Source: Fidelibacterota bacterium
GTDB taxonomy: Bacteria; Marinisomatota; Marinisomatia; Marinisomatales; UBA1611
Assembly: GCA_002718285.1 (NCBI GenBank)
Contig: PBAR01000042.1
Span: forward strand, 1 to 15,703
Reading direction: 5' to 3'
Length of the DNA stretch: 15,703 nucleotides
Shown here: in pieces, positions 1 to 7,407 of the stretch
Numbering within the stretch: position 1 is the first letter of the stretch
How the letters are laid out: each line of letters starts with the position of its first letter
Notes under the pieces: generated by a model
Told to the model about the DNA's origin: nothing
Database searches by the model: none
What the model saw: only the letters and a program-made list of their open reading frames with translations
Translations under genes and position numbers: made by a program

Positions 1-1231
1 ATCCTTTTTGATGATAGTGATAATCTAATTTTCCTCCTTTTTTTAAATCAATATACCAGCCATTTAATTCAGTTTCTTTTGGCCAAAATTTAAGGAAATA
101 TTGATCTTTATTAATAAATTTTTCTCTGTAGAGACTAATCTCATTAAAGATAATTGATTTCAAATCATCAATTTTATCAGTTCCAAATTTAAATAGATTT
201 CCAGCAGATTGTTTTCCATAATGTAATAAATCCTGCTGCATATAATCTAAATTTATATCACTAATTTCCTCTATCAGACCTTTTACAAACCCTGGGTCAA
301 GAATATTTCGAGTATACAAAAAATCCATAGGATTTTTACAAAATGGATACTTATCATCTAAGTCATATAAATATGATGTATATGCGCTCAGATTTGCCAA
401 TAATCTACTTCCTTTAAAATTAACACAAGCGTCATCTAATTCTTTCAAAAACTCATCTTTTAATTCCTGCAAAAATAAAGTTTCGATATAGAAGGCACGT
501 GAATCTTTGTAATTTAAATCTTTAAGGATATTTAAAACCTCTTTTCCTCTTCCCGCTTTTTTTAGAGAAAAGGATAAATCGTATTTTATTTCATCATTAT
601 TTTCGTTCAAAGAAAGCGCTTTTTTATAGTATTTGATGGCAGTCTCGCTATCATCTTTCCAGGCACAAAGGTTTGCTTGTTTAAATAATAGCTTTATTGA
701 ATTAGGATATTTTTGAAGAAATTCTTGGTTTTTTTCATAAGCTTCTTCATTTTTTCCCAAATTGATTAAATGCTGAACATATCTAGGACCAATATCCTCT
801 AAGAGTTGTGCATGTTGAATAGGAATCTTATCAATTATTTTATTGAGATTCTTTAATGCTAAATAACTATCGTTTTTTTCATCATAAACTAAAGAAAGAT
901 TATAAAAGGAAGCAAAGCTTTCTGGATCCTCTTGAATTTCTAAATTAAAATACTCTATAGCCCTGTCAAATTTTCCTGATAACCTGCATAAATTTCCTAA
1001 ATTTACTTTTATATTGAGATGATCAGGATTGATTTCGTAGATTTTTTCGAAAACTTCTAAAGCCTTGGAATAATTTCCTTCTTTGATAAGGCTAATTCCA
1101 AGAATATTTAAAAGGTGCAAGTCTTTAGTAGAATTCGCTATTATTTCATCAAAAAAACCCGTAATTTTTTTATATTCTTCATTTTGGTATAAATGATTAA
1201 TTTTTTCAGATATTTTTAATTCTTCACTCAT
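1..1231 (-). CDS. TPR protein with C-terminal 2OG-Fe(II) oxygenase-like region (3' end outside window)
   Basis: An open frame of 410 codons starts at the ATG complementary to 1229-1231 and runs off the left edge without a stop, so the C-terminus is missing. Residues about 20-230 are helical repeats of TPR type, for example GNYSKALEVFEKIYEINP, GKFDRAIEYFNLEI and DSETAIKYYKKALSLNENN. From about residue 290 the sequence changes to a region resembling the putative 2OG-Fe(II) oxygenases often fused to TPR arrays in marine bacteria: NPMDFLYTRN, then LNGWYIDLKKGGKLDYHYHQ at the edge. The H405-x-H407 pair would include the first iron ligand, but the distal histidine and arginine lie outside. It is divergent from another TPR gene at 1321. 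No strong Shine-Dalgarno precedes the ATG. The TPR call is firm; the oxygenase call rests on a partial domain. The substrate is unknown, probably a protein bound by the TPRs. Confidence 0.82.
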   Translation of the reverse strand, partial: MSEELKISEKINHLYQNEEYKKITGFFDEIIANSTKDLHLLNILGISLIKEGNYSKALEVFEKIYEINPDHLNIKVNLGNLCRLSGKFDRAIEYFNLEIQEDPESFASFYNLSLVYDEKNDSYLALKNLNKIIDKIPIQHAQLLEDIGPRYVQHLINLGKNEEAYEKNQEFLQKYPNSIKLLFKQANLCAWKDDSETAIKYYKKALSLNENNDEIKYDLSFSLKKAGRGKEVLNILKDLNYKDSRAFYIETLFLQELKDEFLKELDDACVNFKGSRLLANLSAYTSYLYDLDDKYPFCKNPMDFLYTRNILDPGFVKGLIEEISDINLDYMQQDLLHYGKQSAGNLFKFGTDKIDDLKSIIFNEISLYREKFINKDQYFLKFWPKETELNGWYIDLKKGGKLDYHYHQKG

Positions 1232-1259
1232 GCTATACCATAGTTAAATTTAAATATTT

Positions 1260-1265
1260 ATTATA
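1260..1265 (-). promoter_or_regulatory. Possible -10 box for the leftward TPR-oxygenase gene
   Basis: The minus strand reads TATAAT, a perfect -10 hexamer, about 29 bases before the leftward ATG. No good -35 box sits at the usual spacing. The hexamer lies between two copies of AAATATTTA (1252-1260 and 1267-1275) in the 89-base gap between divergent genes. In so AT-rich a gap a chance match is quite possible. Confidence 0.3.
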
Positions 1266-1320
1266 CAAATATTTAAAGTAGACACACTTAGTTATTATTG
1301 TAGAAGATTCTGGGATCATT

Positions 1321-2331
1321 ATGAATAGTTCAAACGAAGATAAGTTTAAAGTCGCCAGTAATTTATTTAATTCAAACAAACTTGAACAAGCTGAAAATAT
1401 TTTAAACGATATTTTAAAAGATAACCCTAAACATATAAATGCTATCAATCTTTTGGCTGTAATAAATGCAAATCTCAAAAGATATGATAAGGGAATATAT
1501 TATTTCGAGAAAGGTCTTGAGATAGATAAAAATAATATAGTTCTAATGAAGAATTTTATAACAATTTTAAAAATGTTAAAAAAATATGATGAGGTAAATA
1601 AATATCTAAATATTCTATATAACTTAACTAACAAATCACACCCAATAGCTGCTGAATTAACCAATAATTTAATAATGTTAGAAAAAAAAGATGAGGCTTA
1701 TAAATTTATTGATAATGCATTAAAAACTGATCCTGAATCTGAATTATTAATTCTAACAAAAGCAAATTGCCTATTTGAATTAAATAATTTTGAGGAAGCA
1801 AAAAAGCTTTATGAGAAAGTTTATAATAAAAATAATAATAACTTCCATGCATTATTTAGATTGGGGTTTCTAAATCAAAAAGATATGAAATTTCAAGACG
1901 CAATTCATTGCTATAATAAAATAATCGAAAGAAAAGAAAGATTTAAGAATATGAATAAAGAAATTGCTTTGACTTTATATAATTTAGGCTTGTGTTATGG
2001 AAAAATGGAGGAATTTGCTCTCTCTGAAAAAAATTACATTGAATCAATTAGTTATAATAATAAATCCGTTGACACTTATACCAACCTTTCAAATCTTTAT
2101 TTAAGTCAAAACAAGCTTGAAGAATCACTAGATCAAATGAATGAAGCTATAAAGCTTAATCCCAAAAAAAGAATATTGTACATGAATCTATCGAATATTT
2201 ATGAAAAATTAGGTAAACATAAGGAATCTGTCTTTTATAAGAGAATTAGTGTTGGAGCTATAGTATTTAAATCACAAGAAGAATATGGTTTATATAAAAT
2301 AAGCAAAGTGCAAATAAATGAAAAAATTTGA
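1321..2331 (+). CDS. Tetratricopeptide repeat protein
   Basis: A 336-residue soluble protein with no signal peptide or membrane segment, built almost wholly of TPR helices. Clear units lie at about residues 8-36 (LEQAENILNDILKDNP), 41-72 (RYDKGIYYFEKGLEID), 143-172 (NFEEAKKLYEKVY), 176-205 (FQDAIHCYNKII), 217-248 and 252-280 (NKLEESLDQMNEAIKLNP), with a final partial repeat near 286-306. There is no enzymatic motif, so it is probably a protein-binding scaffold. Its last 14 bases overlap the start of the downstream 2OG-Fe(II) oxygenase, implying coupled translation and joint function. The neighbouring leftward gene carries TPR and oxygenase in one chain, so this pair looks like a split version of that design. 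The start ATG has only a weak GGGA five bases upstream. The binding partner cannot be told from sequence. Confidence 0.88.
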   Translation: MNSSNEDKFKVASNLFNSNKLEQAENILNDILKDNPKHINAINLLAVINANLKRYDKGIYYFEKGLEIDKNNIVLMKNFITILKMLKKYDEVNKYLNILYNLTNKSHPIAAELTNNLIMLEKKDEAYKFIDNALKTDPESELLILTKANCLFELNNFEEAKKLYEKVYNKNNNNFHALFRLGFLNQKDMKFQDAIHCYNKIIERKERFKNMNKEIALTLYNLGLCYGKMEEFALSEKNYIESISYNNKSVDTYTNLSNLYLSQNKLEESLDQMNEAIKLNPKKRILYMNLSNIYEKLGKHKESVFYKRISVGAIVFKSQEEYGLYKISKVQINEKI

Positions 2332-2917
2332 ATTACAAGAATCACAAAAGAAACAAACTTTCATTGAAGGATGGTTATCCGATGATGAAAATTTATGTGA
2401 CCAATTAATTGAATTGTTTGAATCTAATGAATCCAAGCACAGTTTGGGTGAATCTTATAATGGCTTAAATAAAGAAGTTAAAGATTCTATAGATATGGTT
2501 ATTAATCCTTTAGATTTAGAAAATAAAGAATATAAACCTGTAAGTGATTACATGACTCATTTAAATAATTGTTATTGGGAATATTCTAAAAAATACAATC
2601 TGGATAAATATTTAAAAGACTTACATATAGGTCCTTTTAATATACAAAAATATAATAAGGGCGGCCATTTTAAATCTTGGCATTCAGAAAGAATGAATAT
2701 AGCGTCTTCCAGCAGGCTATTTGCTTGGATGACATATCTTAATACTGTTAAAGATGGTGGTGAAACAGAATTTCATTATTTTGATGTTAAAGTGAAACCA
2801 ATAAAAGGCCTTACTATAATATGGCCTTCAGAATGGACTCACCTTCATAAAGGATCAGTAACTAATGAAACCAAATACATTATAACTGGATGGATTCATT
2901 TTCCTGATAATTTGTAG
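2318..2917 (+). CDS. 2OG-Fe(II) oxygenase, prolyl 4-hydroxylase type
   Basis: A 199-residue protein whose C-terminal half matches the double-stranded beta-helix of 2-oxoglutarate/Fe(II) dioxygenases. Visible elements in order: H122-S-E124 as the HxE form of the HxD/E iron triad, LFAWMTYLNTVKDGGETEF (residues 134-152), P161-IKGLTIIWPSEWTH, H177 in HKGSV as the likely distal iron histidine, and K186 in TKYIITGWI as the likely 2-oxoglutarate anchor. Such enzymes hydroxylate a residue on a protein or small molecule using O2 and 2-oxoglutarate, releasing succinate and CO2. With no signal peptide it is probably cytoplasmic. It overlaps the TPR gene by 14 bases, and the TPR protein may present its substrate. 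Its TAG stop shares a base with the tRNA downstream. The family call is strong; prolyl specificity is not shown. Confidence 0.9.
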   Translation: MKKFELQESQKKQTFIEGWLSDDENLCDQLIELFESNESKHSLGESYNGLNKEVKDSIDMVINPLDLENKEYKPVSDYMTHLNNCYWEYSKKYNLDKYLKDLHIGPFNIQKYNKGGHFKSWHSERMNIASSSRLFAWMTYLNTVKDGGETEFHYFDVKVKPIKGLTIIWPSEWTHLHKGSVTNETKYIITGWIHFPDNL

Positions 2918-2991
2918 GGCGTGTAGCTCAGTGGGAGAGCGCTACGTTGACATCGTAGAGGTCGCTGGTTCAATCCCAGCCACGCCCACCA
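2917..2991 (+). tRNA. tRNA-Val (anticodon GAC)
   Basis: A complete cloverleaf folds by eye. The acceptor stem is GGGCGTG (2917-2923) with CACGCCC (2981-2987). The D arm is GCTC/GAGC, the anticodon stem CTACG/CGTAG encloses loop TTGACAT with anticodon GAC, and the T arm is GCTGG/CCAGC with loop TTCAATC. A73 and an encoded CCA end the gene at 2991. The first base is the G of the preceding TAG stop codon. A GATAAT at 2906-2911 lies only five bases upstream, so co-transcription with the oxygenase gene and processing is as plausible as a private promoter. No T-rich hairpin terminator follows. Confidence 0.97.
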
Positions 2992-3054
2992 TCCGTTGGG
3001 GTTGAAATTAATAAAAGAATCACCACCTAAATAACTATAACTATCTTATGAAGT

Positions 3055-3058
3055 GGAG
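3055..3058 (+). promoter_or_regulatory. Shine-Dalgarno GGAG that fixes the start of the small protein
   Basis: GGAG lies six bases before the ATG at 3065. The in-frame GTG at 3053 overlaps this motif and has no ribosome-binding site of its own, so translation most likely begins at 3065. Confidence 0.75.
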
Positions 3059-3064
3059 AAAATT

Positions 3065-3322
3065 ATGATAATAGAACAAATTGGTGCAGCTACATTTGCT
3101 AATGGATTGGTAAGAATTCAAGGATTATGTGCGGGTCCAGATGGACAAGTAAGAGAATCAGGAGTTATTGAAGTTCCAGGAAATATCGTAGCAGAAGTGG
3201 TGAACAACCTAGTAAATACTCTTAATTCCTTAGAATCTCAATTATCTGAAGCAGAAGGAAAAGATAATCAAAAAGCTAAAGATAAGGGAAATGGCAAAGG
3301 AAAAGGGAAAAGTAAAAAATAG
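3065..3322 (+). CDS. Small protein of unknown function with Lys/Gly-rich tail, upstream of type I secretion genes
   Basis: I do not recognise this 85-residue protein. Residues 1-42 look like short beta strands separated by turns (IEQIGAATFANGLVRIQ, GQVRESGVIEVPG). Residues 43-68 look like one amphipathic helix (AEVVNNLVNTLNSLESQLSE). The last 18 or so residues are a basic, disordered-looking tail (KAKDKGNGKGKGKSKK). There is no signal peptide or membrane segment. The ATG at 3065 is preferred over the GTG at 3053 because a GGAG site stands six bases before it. The gene lies 84 bases before the TolC-family gene on the same strand, after the tRNA, so it may be the first gene of the secretion operon. 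A regulator, chaperone or assembly factor for secretion are guesses; nothing in the sequence decides. The regular amino-acid pattern and good ribosome site make it very likely real. Confidence 0.8.
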   Translation: MIIEQIGAATFANGLVRIQGLCAGPDGQVRESGVIEVPGNIVAEVVNNLVNTLNSLESQLSEAEGKDNQKAKDKGNGKGKGKSKK

Positions 3323-3330
3323 AACTCTTT

Positions 3331-3359
3331 AGAATTTCTTTGGAATTAAAGAATTTCTT
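3331..3359 (+). repeat. Short AT-rich direct repeat with weak hairpin
   Basis: AGAATTTCTT occurs at 3331-3340 and again at 3350-3359. Between the copies TTCTTT (3336-3341) can pair with AAAGAA (3348-3353) around a six-base loop. The stem is weak and no T-run follows directly, so it is a poor terminator. It could slow transcription between the small gene and the TolC gene, or mean nothing. Confidence 0.25.
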
Positions 3360-3406
3360 ATCAGTTCATCTTTTTTTAGCTAAATATTAATTCGAGATCA
3401 TTTGTT

Positions 3407-4729
3407 ATGTCTTTAGGAAAAATAAAAATAATAATTTTCATTATCTTGGCTTCTTTTTTTGTGCCAATTGAAATATCTGCACAAAGATATTCATTTGAGA
3501 CAATGGAAGAATTTTATGAATTACAAGATGAAGAAGAATATATAGAATTTTTAAGAGAAATTGTTTTAGAACAACCTGAATTCTCATATGCAAATGCTAT
3601 TCTCAATGAAGCGGAAATGAATCTTAAATATTCAAGAAGACAGAGATTGCCTGAGCTGTCAATGAGAGTAGTTAATGATGAAGTCTTATCAAGAAAAATA
3701 AAGGAAAATGATGCGATAAGAAAAATTCGAGATGATAGTTTTGATGGTGTAGTAGAAATCAGACAATCTATATATTCAGGAGGAGGAATTAATGCCGGTG
3801 TTAGAAAAGCAAAGGAGGGAGCTAATCACATCTCTCTTTCTAAGAAAAAGACAATATCTCAATTAATATATAATGCTAATAACATTTACACTAAAGCAAT
3901 CTCATCATATTTACTCCATGAACATGCAAAAAAAATCCTCGATGAACTTGAACCCTTTTTATCTAAAGTTAAAGCTCGTGTGGACGCAGGAATAGCAGAT
4001 CCGGTTGAGTATGCACTATTTTCAGTTAGATATAATAATATTAAATCTACAGTTGTGAATCTTAATGCAATGTCAAAAAGAGATATATCAATGTATGAAA
4101 ATTTCTTTAAAAGAGATTTTAAAGGCGTGTCATATCCTAAAATTCAAATTAATGAGCAATCAATTCCTTTCAAAAATGTATCATTTGATGTTGAAATGTC
4201 TCAATCTAAATATAAGGAAAGCGTTGAAGATGTAACAATAGAAAAAAGCCAATATAGGCCTCAATTTGGCTTTGCAGCTAGATATACTAAATATGACCTC
4301 GATGATAATTTAGGTGATGAAGATGTAAGGGGTGGATTATATTTTTCCTATCCATTTTTTGATTTTGGAAGATCTTCAGCTAAAATATCAGGATCAAAAG
4401 CTAAATCTAGGGCTGCAAAAAATTCTATAGATATAGAAAAAAAGAAAGACTTAAATTCTGAAGCTGAATATTTAAGTATTCTTGAATCAGCAATTAGATC
4501 TAGAAATGAATTTTATCAAGCTTTTCTTGATACTAAAATGCAAAGAGAAATTATAGCTAAGAGGATAGAAGTTAGCGGTTTTGTAGCAACAACATTAGCT
4601 GAAACAGCTTTACAAGAGATCAACCAATTAAAGAGTCTTATGGATTCTGAGAATAATTTGTTAACATCTTATTTTGCCCTCCTTCATCAAAACCAGATAC
4701 TCATACAAAGAATTTTGATGGTTTTTTAA
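3407..4729 (+). CDS. TolC-family outer membrane channel of a type I secretion system
   Basis: A 440-residue protein that opens with a signal peptide: a basic start, a hydrophobic run (IIIFIILASFFV) and a likely cleavage after ISA at residue 25. The mature part is the long helical type seen in outer-membrane efflux proteins, with two similar halves. Signs include YANAILNEAEMNLKYSRRQ followed by RLPELSMRVVND, a Q-S-I-Y-S-G-G-G strand/turn (VEIRQSIYSGGGINAGVRKA) and a matching later piece (SQYRPQFGFAARYTKYDL, GGLYFSYPFFDFG). Such trimers form the outer-membrane duct joined to a HlyD adaptor and ABC exporter. Both of those genes follow, the first after a single base, so this is a secretion TolC rather than a drug-efflux one. 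The final stretch (SLMDSENNLLTSYFALLHQN) matches the usual last helix. Only a weak ribosome site precedes the start. Confidence 0.92.
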   Translation: MSLGKIKIIIFIILASFFVPIEISAQRYSFETMEEFYELQDEEEYIEFLREIVLEQPEFSYANAILNEAEMNLKYSRRQRLPELSMRVVNDEVLSRKIKENDAIRKIRDDSFDGVVEIRQSIYSGGGINAGVRKAKEGANHISLSKKKTISQLIYNANNIYTKAISSYLLHEHAKKILDELEPFLSKVKARVDAGIADPVEYALFSVRYNNIKSTVVNLNAMSKRDISMYENFFKRDFKGVSYPKIQINEQSIPFKNVSFDVEMSQSKYKESVEDVTIEKSQYRPQFGFAARYTKYDLDDNLGDEDVRGGLYFSYPFFDFGRSSAKISGSKAKSRAAKNSIDIEKKKDLNSEAEYLSILESAIRSRNEFYQAFLDTKMQREIIAKRIEVSGFVATTLAETALQEINQLKSLMDSENNLLTSYFALLHQNQILIQRILMVF

Positions 4730-4730
4730 A

Positions 4731-6428
4731 ATGAACGCTGAATCAAAAAAAATTAAAGACCATTGGTTCTGGGGTACAGCTCTAAAAAATAAAGGTATTT
4801 ATCTTCAGGTAGCCCTAGCATCCATTCTAATTAATGTATTTGCTCTTATGAGCGCCTTTTATATTATGACTGTTTACGATCGAGTGCTTCCTAATAATGC
4901 AATGGAATCTCTATTAGCTTTAACAATTGGTATCGCGGTTGTAATTATTTTTGATTTCATTCTTAAAATGCTTAGAGGGTATTTTATTGATATAGCAGGG
5001 ATACAAATAGAAGAAGAAGTGAATGAAAGACTCTTTAAAAAGATTGTAGGACACGACCCAAGACTTCTTGGATCAGGAAGTAATGTTATTCAGACTGTCA
5101 AGGAATTTGAAGGAGTCAGAGATTTCTTTACTTCAGCTAGCCTGGCAATATTTATTGACCTACCCTTTATGTTTATTTTTGTTGGAGTTCTCTACGCTAT
5201 TGGGGGATGGGTTGCCTTGGTTCCAACACTTATTATTCCTCTCGTACTTGGTGTTGCGGCTTTAGTTCAACCTATATTGAGAAGATATGGAAACGAAAAT
5301 ATGAAAGTCCAAACAACCAAAATGCGCTCTTTAATTGAATTAACAAGCAATATGGAAACGGTAAGGAGTATTGCTGGTGGGAGTTTTTTAAAAGATAGAT
5401 GGAGCGACAGCACTTCAGAATCAGCCAAAATAGGTTTATTAAATCGGGTTACTGCAAATTTTGCCCTTAATTTTGCTACCACATCACTACAGGTTAGTAT
5501 GATTGGTATTGTAGTCGTAGGTGTTTTTTTAGTATCAAGTCTTAAAATCACTACAGGAGCATTAATAGCATGTGTAATATTGTCAGGAAGAGTTTTATCT
5601 CCTCTAGTTCAAACAGGGCAATTACTTACACGTTTGAATGGCGCTATTACTGCTTTTAAAAATGTAAATGAATTAATGAAAGAAGAAAGTAGAGATGAAA
5701 CGCTTCAAGATGTAAAAGGAGTAATAATTGATTCAGGTAGCGTTAAATTGAAAAATTTAGAATATTCGATTAATGAATCAAAGATTCTTGAAAATATAAA
5801 TCTCTCTATAAAAGATGGTGAAAAATTTGCAGTAGTTGGCCCTCTTGGTTGTGGTAAATCTACTCTATTAAGAAGTATTATAGGGTATCATCTTCCACCT
5901 ATTGGAACAGCTTTTCTTGGAGATTATGATATAAATAATATTCCATCTACACAACTTCGTAGTAATATCGGCTATTGCCCTCAACAAATACAATTGTTTT
6001 CAGGATCTATTTATGAAAATATTGCAGCGGGCTTTGATGAAGCCTCAGAGGAAAATGTTGTTGAGGCAGCTAAAGCGGTTGGTGCCCATGAGTTTATAGC
6101 CACCCTTCCAAAAGCTTATTATTATGATGTTAGCGAACAAGGATTAAATTTATCCGGTGGTCAAAGGCAAAGTATTGCTCTAGCGAGGGCATTAATAAGA
6201 AAACCAAGATTATTAGTATTAGATGAACCTACAAGCTCTATGGATACAGATAGTGAAATGAAAGTTATAAATCATATATTTAACCTGGATTATAAACCAA
6301 CAATTATTATAGCGACCCATAATGCAAATCATTTGTTAAATGTAGATACTGTAGCAATAATGGTAAACGGGCAAATTTCTAGAGTTGCACCTAGAGATGA
6401 AGTTGTAAAAACCCAAAGCGCCAATTAA
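4731..6428 (+). CDS. Type I secretion ABC transporter, permease fused to ATPase
   Basis: A 565-residue half-transporter with the exporter fold. Residues about 25-310 carry six membrane segments (for instance near 27-46, 61-79, 136-156, 160-178 and 255-270). The nucleotide-binding domain follows from about 335: Walker A GPLGCGKST at 370-378, Q-loop CPQQ at 416-419, signature LSGGQRQ at 474-480, Walker B RLLVLDEP at 493-500 with D498 and catalytic E499, and switch H530. It works as a dimer in the inner membrane, using ATP to push an unfolded RTX-type protein straight through the adaptor and TolC channel. There are only about 25 residues before the first membrane segment, so it lacks the N-terminal C39 peptidase or C39-like domain of HlyB-type exporters and is closer to the PrtD/RsaD type. 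It begins one base after the TolC stop without a clear ribosome site, implying translational coupling. Confidence 0.95.
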   Translation: MNAESKKIKDHWFWGTALKNKGIYLQVALASILINVFALMSAFYIMTVYDRVLPNNAMESLLALTIGIAVVIIFDFILKMLRGYFIDIAGIQIEEEVNERLFKKIVGHDPRLLGSGSNVIQTVKEFEGVRDFFTSASLAIFIDLPFMFIFVGVLYAIGGWVALVPTLIIPLVLGVAALVQPILRRYGNENMKVQTTKMRSLIELTSNMETVRSIAGGSFLKDRWSDSTSESAKIGLLNRVTANFALNFATTSLQVSMIGIVVVGVFLVSSLKITTGALIACVILSGRVLSPLVQTGQLLTRLNGAITAFKNVNELMKEESRDETLQDVKGVIIDSGSVKLKNLEYSINESKILENINLSIKDGEKFAVVGPLGCGKSTLLRSIIGYHLPPIGTAFLGDYDINNIPSTQLRSNIGYCPQQIQLFSGSIYENIAAGFDEASEENVVEAAKAVGAHEFIATLPKAYYYDVSEQGLNLSGGQRQSIALARALIRKPRLLVLDEPTSSMDTDSEMKVINHIFNLDYKPTIIIATHNANHLLNVDTVAIMVNGQISRVAPRDEVVKTQSAN

Positions 6429-6437
6429 GAGGTTACA

Positions 6438-7400
6438 ATGAAAAAACTAATTAATAATTTTTTTAAAAAAATAGGATCTATATCAAATCAAGTATTATCT
6501 TCTGGCTTTTTGGAAATCCAAAATTTTGATAAACATAAAAAATCATTTATTGTTTTTTGGATTATTTTTTCTTTTAGTTTATTCACTTTCATATGGGCTG
6601 CTTTTGCAAAACTTGATACTGTTATAAGAGCTGAAGGATTTGTTATCCCAACTAGTAAAGTGCATATGGTTCAAAACTTATACACGGAAAGACTTACAGG
6701 AATAAATATTGAATTAGGAGATAAAGTAAAAAAAGGCGATATTTTATTTATTTTCGATAATCAACAAGCTTTAACAGATTATGACGCTCTTAAGAAAGAT
6801 GTGGAAAATAGAACTAAAAAAGTAAAAATCCTTGAAGAATTAGTTAAAAATGGTGCTGCGGCAGAAATGACTTTAATTGATGAAAGCATACTGCTCAATG
6901 ACGCATTAAAGAAATTTGTAAGCAGTGAAATTCGTCTCGAAAATACCTCTATCCAATCTCCTGTTGACGGAGTAATTTCTCAAGTTCATGCTAATAATGT
7001 TGGGCAAGTTTTGAATAGTGCTTCACCATTAGCAGAGATTGTTCCTATAGACGACAAACTTAGAATTGAAGTTAATATTCAATTAAAAGACATCGCGGAT
7101 GTAAAGGAAGGAATGTTGTCAAAAATTTCTTTCACGGCATATGATATGGCTATTTGGGGCCAAGTAGATGGAGTTGTTAAGACTGTATCAGCTAGTACAA
7201 AAATAGGAGGAACTGCTGATGAAGTTCCATATTATCCAGCAATTATAGAAGTTGATGTCGATGAAATAAAAAAGGTTAACAATATGGACATATTAACTGG
7301 AATGCAAGCAAGTGCCTCAATTATTGGGAATAAAAGGACTGTATTAAGTTACATAACAAACCCAATATCAAAATTGTCAAAAAGAGCCCTTAGGGAATAG
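6438..7400 (+). CDS. HlyD-family periplasmic adaptor of the type I secretion system
   Basis: A 320-residue membrane-fusion protein. A basic cytoplasmic tail (1-35) leads to one membrane segment at about 37-57. The periplasmic part starts with the family-typical TVIRAEGFVIP. Then come the first lipoyl-like half (VQNLYTERLTGINIELGDKVKKGDILFIFD, residues 78-107), a helical hairpin region (about 110-165), the second lipoyl half (TSIQSPVDGVISQVHANNVGQVL, 170-192) and beta-barrel strands to about 295. It bridges the ABC exporter and TolC channel. It is short: HlyD-like adaptors usually run 400-480 residues, and here the hairpin is about 55 residues in all, so the periplasmic stalk would be shorter. 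The ribosome site AAGAGG (6427-6432) overlaps the ABC gene's stop and lies five bases before the ATG. It ends seven bases from the convergent rfbA stop. Confidence 0.92.
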   Translation: MKKLINNFFKKIGSISNQVLSSGFLEIQNFDKHKKSFIVFWIIFSFSLFTFIWAAFAKLDTVIRAEGFVIPTSKVHMVQNLYTERLTGINIELGDKVKKGDILFIFDNQQALTDYDALKKDVENRTKKVKILEELVKNGAAAEMTLIDESILLNDALKKFVSSEIRLENTSIQSPVDGVISQVHANNVGQVLNSASPLAEIVPIDDKLRIEVNIQLKDIADVKEGMLSKISFTAYDMAIWGQVDGVVKTVSASTKIGGTADEVPYYPAIIEVDVDEIKKVNNMDILTGMQASASIIGNKRTVLSYITNPISKLSKRALRE

Positions 7401-7407
7401 CAAATAG

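Noticed and set aside
1233..1478. Minus-strand open frame of 81 codons overlapping the TPR gene
   Set aside because: It lies antisense to clear TPR repeats, and its Leu/Phe/Ile-rich product is what AT-rich antisense sequence gives.
2917..2991. tRNA-Val as an integration site for a mobile element
   Set aside because: I found no second copy of the tRNA 3' end in the window, and no integrase or phage gene; the downstream genes are secretion genes.
3053..3064. GTG at 3053 as the start of the small protein
   Set aside because: The GTG overlaps the GGAG ribosome site that serves the ATG at 3065.
5068..5551. Two hydrophobic open frames overlapping the ABC transporter, one on each strand
   Set aside because: Both lie inside the membrane part of a well-matched exporter in other frames and have no ribosome site or recognisable domain.
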